The position numbers were made by a program, and so were the translations under genes. Below, piece after piece: positions 62,801 to 64,000 of a stretch of DNA of 64,000 bases; positions within the stretch are counted from its first letter, which is position 1, and the number at the start of each line of letters is the position of its first letter. The notes below the pieces were generated by a model. That model worked only from the letters and a program-made list of their open reading frames with translations, ran no database searches and was not told the DNA's origin. Source of the stretch: Amia ocellicauda (lineage: Eukaryota > Chordata > Actinopteri > Amiiformes > Amiidae); assembly GCF_036373705.1 (NCBI RefSeq), contig NC_089853.1, positions 29,843,568 to 29,907,567 on the forward strand, written 5' to 3'.

Positions 62801-63576
62801 ATAGTAACCATATCTTATATCATATGAAGTCAACAGAGTAATTTTTTGACATTATATTATTTTCATGTATTGACATAAGTGATCAGATTTTATCCAATTT
62901 TTATCTTCACTTTAAAATGTACATTTAGTTGATGTCAATATTTTAAAATAATGAAGACAATACCAAAGGCTTAGCAGTTTTGTATAGCTTGGTTATACTT
63001 GGTTATTACATGTATACAGTGGTTTTCTGACCTGCTGTCTTGCTGGATATTGTTCCAACCGATCTCTCAGGTATTAAATTGTCTTACCTGAACTAATGAT
63101 TTGCTTAAATTGTTTAGTCTACAACAAGTTTGAGAATTTAATATCTCCCCCAGCTGTTTAAATAATAACAAAAAGCTCTGATTAGTTAACAGTTTACGTC
63201 AGTTAATTGGTTCAATTAAGTAATTCAGAGCTTAGCTGGAACAAAAACAAAGAGGACAGTGGGGCCCCGGGGCCAGGGCTGAGAACCACTGGCTTAGTGT
63301 CTCACAAGGAGTTATTGATTTTCAATCCCTTCCTTTCCCCTGCTTTGCCTTTCTACAGGATTATCCCCCTCCACCTGATCTACCGGCCTGCCAACACTAT
63401 TCCCTACGCCACGGTGGAGACAGACCTGGGCAGCTGCTACATGAAGTACTGTATGAGAGACGAGGGGGGGCGTCTGCTCATGAGAAATGTGTCGGAGATT
63501 GAGCAGAAGTGCTGCGCCTTTCAGCACTGGATTCACCAGTGGACAAACGGAAACTTACTAGTAACCATTTTGGAAG
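38045..63576 (+). CDS. alpk3: ALPK3, alpha-protein kinase 3 (3' end outside the window)
   Basis: Twelve coding exons join in frame, 4972 nt, 1657 complete codons. Exons: 38045-38196, 39794-39835, 41153-41274, 43995-44112, 44487-45894, 53197-55432, 57261-57408, 59643-59770, 59964-59999, 60371-60645, 62573-62661, 63359-63576. Order: N-terminal Ig (about 75-160), ALPK3-specific [15 protein letters not shown] (about 165), a long Ser/Glu-rich disordered middle, [12 protein letters not shown] (about 1240), a second Ig (about 1360-1450), then the alpha-kinase domain from about 1465. The match is to human ALPK3, not ALPK2. ALPK3 works in striated muscle, is linked to cardiomyopathy, and is reported to be an M-band scaffold, possibly a pseudokinase. 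The nucleotide-binding Lys (CIIKV, Lys1530) is present; the D-x-Q segment and zinc-binding cysteines lie past the edge. Human ALPK3 is about 1700-1900 aa. Confidence 0.95.
38197..39793 (+). other. ALPK3 intron 1
   Basis: AT-rich, no feature recognised. Confidence 0.6.
39794..39835 (+). CDS. alpk3: ALPK3 exon 2 (42 nt), residues 51-64
   Basis: Between tctgcatag and GGAG|gtaatc. Reads [14 protein letters not shown]. It is phase 2 on both sides and joins exon 1 to exon 3 in frame. Sequence is poorly conserved with human, so support is mainly from splice sites, phase and position. Confidence 0.7.
39836..41152 (+). other. ALPK3 intron 2
   Basis: AT-rich with a short CAA tract near 40240. No gene recognised. 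Confidence 0.6.
41153..41274 (+). CDS. alpk3: ALPK3 exon 3, residues 65-105 (start of Ig1)
   Basis: Acceptor tgtttgcag, donor TCAG|gtacag. [20 protein letters not shown] matches human AQLTEETQPLFETTLKSRSV, followed by the Ig B-strand (VKFSCVVSG). Confidence 0.95.
41275..43994 (+). other. ALPK3 intron 3
   Basis: AT-rich. It contains a possible SINE at about 43655-43757. No exon or RNA gene seen. Confidence 0.55.
43655..43757 (-). mobile_element. Possible tRNA-derived SINE fragment
   Basis: Read from the minus strand, GGGTGGCTCAGGTGGTTAGA has a good A box and looks like the head of a tRNA-derived SINE. No clear B box or tail. Confidence 0.35.
43995..44112 (+). CDS. alpk3: ALPK3 exon 4, residues 106-144 (Ig1)
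   Basis: Acceptor tttatccag, donor ACAA|gtacgt. [20 protein letters not shown] matches human [39 protein letters not shown] follows. Confidence 0.97.
44487..45894 (+). CDS. alpk3: ALPK3 exon 5, residues 145-614
   Basis: Acceptor cttttccag, donor TGAG|gtaaga. Ends Ig1 ([18 protein letters not shown]), then [40 protein letters not shown], a lysine run at about 336-340 that could be nuclear targeting, and YFSLKDMYF, all shared with human ALPK3. The rest is acidic, Ser-rich and weakly conserved. The frame runs on 144 nt past the donor, but this tail does not resemble ALPK3. Confidence 0.95.
46472..46642. mobile_element. Palindromic MITE, copy 2
   Basis: 171 bp with ends GGCCGGATTAAATCAAAACT and its partly decayed complement. 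Flanked by the direct repeat CAAAG (46467-46471 and 46643-46647). Confidence 0.87.
48540..49762 (+). mobile_element. Tc1-type transposon with intact transposase
   Basis: 1223 bp, flanked by TA at 48538-48539 and 49763-49764. Terminal repeats of about 29 bp begin CACTCACCTAAAGGATTATT; the right end carries one mismatch (AGTTGAGTG instead of AGGTGAGTG). It lies in ALPK3 intron 5 in the same direction as the host gene. Confidence 0.96.
48690..49730 (+). CDS. Tc1/mariner transposase, 346 aa, uninterrupted
   Basis: Cut-and-paste DNA transposase of the Tc1 branch. The N-terminal paired-type helix-turn-helix region (about 1-115) includes [20 protein letters not shown] and binds the terminal repeats. 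The DDE catalytic domain has WSDESRF (first Asp), [11 protein letters not shown] (second Asp) and [15 protein letters not shown] (Glu), the DD34E arrangement of Tc1. Length is normal for the family and there is no stop or frameshift. Start is the ATG before [12 protein letters not shown]. The second copy in this window (15169-16369) is broken in the same gene. Antisense frames here are shadows. Confidence 0.97.
   Translation: MGKKGDLSNFERGMVVGARRAGLSISQSAQLLGFSRTTISRVYKEWCEKGKTSSMRQSCGRKCLVDARGQRRMGRLIQADRRATLTEISTRYNRGMQQSICEATTRTTLRRMGYNSRRPHRVPLISTTNRKKRLQFAQAHQNWTVEDWKNVAWSDESRFLLRHSDGRVRIWRKQNENMDPSCLVTTVQAVGGGVMVWGMFSWHTLGPLVPIGHRLNATAYLSIVSDHVHPFMTTMYPSSDGYFQQDNAPCHKGRIISNWFLEHDNEFTVLNWPPQSPDLNPIEHLWDVVERELRALDVHPTNLHQLQDAILSIWANISKECFQHLVESMPRRIKAVLKAKGGQTQY
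50214..50393. mobile_element. Palindromic MITE, copy 3
   Basis: 180 bp, ends GGCTGGGATTAAATCAAAAC and the complement with GTGGGTGGGTCAAAGTTTTG. Flanked by CAAG (50210-50213 and 50394-50397). Confidence 0.88.
53197..55432 (+). CDS. alpk3: ALPK3 exon 6, residues 615-1359
   Basis: Acceptor tgttcttcaag, donor AGAG|gtaagc. A single 2236-nt exon coding a long Ser/Thr/Glu/Lys-rich, probably disordered segment. Recognisable ALPK3 blocks near the end are [32 protein letters not shown] and [16 protein letters not shown], matching human LTVPAIVVDEE, AATPEELALGARRK and GRKASMLEVPR. The 273-codon antisense frame at 54309-55130 is a shadow. Confidence 0.95.
56045..56843 (+). mobile_element. Second Tc1-like family, internally deleted copy
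   Basis: About 800 bp between TA dinucleotides. Terminal repeats of about 25 bp share ATCAGCCATAACATTATGA. The transposase reads on the plus strand: an N-terminal part (152 codons, [20 protein letters not shown] to WSDES) is followed by a C-terminal piece ([14 protein letters not shown] onward). The centre of the DDE domain, including the second Asp, is deleted. Located in ALPK3 intron 6. Confidence 0.93.
56175..56817 (+). pseudogene. Tc1-like transposase remnant with internal deletion
   Basis: HTH region and first catalytic Asp (WSDES, then TGA) are retained; about 100 residues are missing before [10 protein letters not shown]. The sequence is clearly distinct from the transposase at 48690-49730. 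Non-functional. Confidence 0.88.
56844..56892. repeat. (TA)n then (GA)n microsatellite at the transposon edge
   Basis: About 18 TA units abut the right TA target duplication of the preceding element, followed by a short GA run. Confidence 0.92.
57261..57408 (+). CDS. alpk3: ALPK3 exon 7, residues 1360-1408 (start of second Ig)
   Basis: Acceptor ctccactcag, donor GAAG|gtaaaa. [20 protein letters not shown] and [20 protein letters not shown] match human [20 protein letters not shown] and [20 protein letters not shown]. Confidence 0.97.
57455..57493. repeat. (TAT)n microsatellite
   Basis: About 13 TAT units with two ATC interruptions, just inside ALPK3 intron 7. Confidence 0.9.
57553..59025 (-). 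mobile_element. Third Tc1-like element, degenerate, with IR/DR-type ends
   Basis: About 1.47 kb between TA dinucleotides. Outer ends read TTGTGTGCAGAATTAATAGG (left) and the complement of CCTGATAATTATGCACAAAC (right). A second copy of the GTGCATAATTATTAGGCA motif sits about 170-180 bp inside each end (57721-57739 and about 58830-58847). The transposase is on the minus strand; its C-terminal part is still open at 57772-58194 and the rest is broken. Confidence 0.88.
57772..58194 (-). pseudogene. Tc1-like transposase, C-terminal part of a broken gene
   Basis: Contains [20 protein letters not shown] (second catalytic Asp region) and [20 protein letters not shown] (Glu). Upstream transposase sequence to about 58800 is disrupted by stops and frameshifts. 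Confidence 0.85.
59643..59770 (+). CDS. alpk3: ALPK3 exon 8, residues 1409-1451 (second Ig)
   Basis: Acceptor ttattttgcag, donor GAAG|gtatga. [20 protein letters not shown] matches human LAIVQASPVDCGVYRCTIHN, with the Ig D-x-G-x-Y-x-C signature. Confidence 0.97.
59964..59999 (+). CDS. alpk3: ALPK3 exon 9 (36 nt), residues 1452-1463
   Basis: Acceptor tttttccag, donor GAAG|gtgagc. [13 protein letters not shown] aligns with human VLSGFISREEGE. Symmetric phase 1. Confidence 0.92.
60040..60180. mobile_element. Interspersed repeat, family not determined
   Basis: The stretch CACCAAACGAGCACGATGGG followed by GGCCTCCTCTCGTTTG is a sequence I recall as the 3' part of a widespread fish repeat. Limits and class are uncertain. 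Confidence 0.4.
60371..60645 (+). CDS. alpk3: ALPK3 exon 10, residues 1464-1555 (N-lobe of alpha-kinase)
   Basis: Acceptor gtgtttcag, donor ACAG|gtagga. [20 protein letters not shown] is almost identical to human. [20 protein letters not shown] carries Lys1530, the expected nucleotide-binding lysine. The frame stays open past the donor, but that tail is not ALPK3. Confidence 0.97.
60646..62572 (+). other. ALPK3 intron 10
   Basis: Contains MITE copy 4. Otherwise AT-rich without recognisable genes. Confidence 0.55.
60793..60970. mobile_element. Palindromic MITE, copy 4 (most diverged)
   Basis: 178 bp, ends GGCCTAGACCAATCAAACCT and TTTTGGTTTGGTCTAGCC. Flanked by CTAA (60789-60792 and 60971-60974). 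Same architecture as the other copies but with many substitutions. Confidence 0.78.
62573..62661 (+). CDS. alpk3: ALPK3 exon 11, residues 1556-1584
   Basis: Acceptor tgatcgtacag, donor CCAGA|gtaagt. [20 protein letters not shown] matches human [20 protein letters not shown]. Confidence 0.97.
63017..63291. mobile_element. Possible hAT-type non-autonomous element
   Basis: The left end CAGTGGTTTTCTGACC and the right end GGGCTGAGAACCACTG form an imperfect inverted repeat; TTGTTCCAACC and GCTGGAACAAAAA continue the symmetry inward. No convincing 8-bp target duplication was found (CATGTATA against GCTTAGTG). Confidence 0.45.
63359..63576 (+). CDS. alpk3: ALPK3 exon 12, residues 1585-1657 (last exon in window)
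   Basis: Acceptor gcctttctacag, donor GAAG|gtaaga. [20 protein letters not shown] matches human IIPLYLIYRPANNIPYATLE, and [19 protein letters not shown] matches human FQHWLYQWTNGSFLVTDLA. The D-x-Q segment and zinc-binding part come in the next exon, outside the window. Confidence 0.97.
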
Positions 63577-64000
63577 GTAAGAATCAAGAGTCATTGGAAT
63601 ATTGTTTTTAAATGGTATTGTAATAATATATGGTACTGTATATAGCATACAGAATAATTATAACAAGTCCACTAGACTTTTTAAACATCAGAGATAGTTT
63701 CAAACTGATGTCAGACATTTTAGGGGTCAGGTGGGATAAGAATATTAGAAAGGAGCTGCATGTCAGTGCTTCATGGATAGAGCAGTTGGTTGTTCTTTTC
63801 TGCAATTGTATTGTACTATTCAGTGATTCTGTAAAAGTTAAGTAAAACTGCATTGTTTTGGTGTGGTTTAGAAATACCTTGTAATTCACAGTCTAGTGGT
63901 CATGTACAGCATTGAGATTTAACCTGAATTCAAGCAGATCTACACATATCCAATGTTGGCTGCAGTAGAATTGGATTTAAGTGAGATCAAAACCTCCTTT
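63577..64000 (+). other. ALPK3 intron 12 (partial)
   Basis: No feature recognised up to the window edge. Confidence 0.6.

Noticed and set aside
38045-63576. Calling the alpha-kinase gene ALPK2
   Set aside because: The N-terminus (MGSRR), [27 protein letters not shown] and APQVIRKIR blocks are ALPK3-specific as I know them.
1-64000. Bacterial-style defence system, phage or plasmid module
   Set aside because: No bacterial gene organisation or ribosome-binding sites. All recognised proteins are animal genes or DNA/LINE transposons.

Overview
The window is vertebrate nuclear DNA, most likely from a ray-finned fish. It has split genes with GT-AG introns, abundant Tc1-type DNA transposons and MITEs, CpG-rich promoter patches, and gene families found only in animals. 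There is no bacterial operon, CRISPR array, phage or plasmid content. The species cannot be named from sequence alone.

Layout, left to right. (1) About 1-8.1 kb: the 5' end of a gene on the minus strand whose first coding exon (7678-7779) matches the start of FRMD5, a FERM-domain protein. Everything to its left is intron 1, and a hAT-type transposon end sits at the window edge. (2) About 8.1-14 kb: intergenic DNA with ACT/AAT microsatellites, an orphan CpG-rich patch near 11.2-11.7 kb, and a canonical tRNA-His(GUG) gene at 12171-12242 on the minus strand. (3) 14.06-35.6 kb, minus strand: a complete MALT1-family paracaspase. Fourteen coding exons close in one frame of 2016 nt (671 codons plus stop). 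They encode two Ig domains, the caspase-like domain with its His/Cys dyad, a third Ig-like domain and a C-terminal tail. No death domain could be found. (4) About 35.6-38.0 kb: a head-to-head intergenic region with a MEF2/TATA-type box (37421-37430) facing the next gene. (5) 38.05 kb to the right edge, plus strand: ALPK3 (alpha-kinase 3). Twelve coding exons (1657 complete codons) run from the start codon into the alpha-kinase domain, and the 3' end lies outside the window.

The introns carry one Tc1-type element with an uninterrupted 346-codon transposase (48540-49762) and a decayed sister copy (15169-16369). They also carry two other degenerate Tc1-like elements, four copies of a palindromic MITE of about 180 bp, a non-LTR reverse-transcriptase relic and several microsatellites.

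The genes do not form a pathway. The most notable point is that the paracaspase lies beside ALPK3, whereas human MALT1 lies beside the paralogue ALPK2. With the missing death domain, this suggests one of the extra MALT1 paralogues of non-mammalian vertebrates (PCASP2/PCASP3 type) rather than MALT1 itself. Exon limits were set by reading splice sites by eye and checking codon phase and similarity to remembered human proteins. No alignment or transcript was available.
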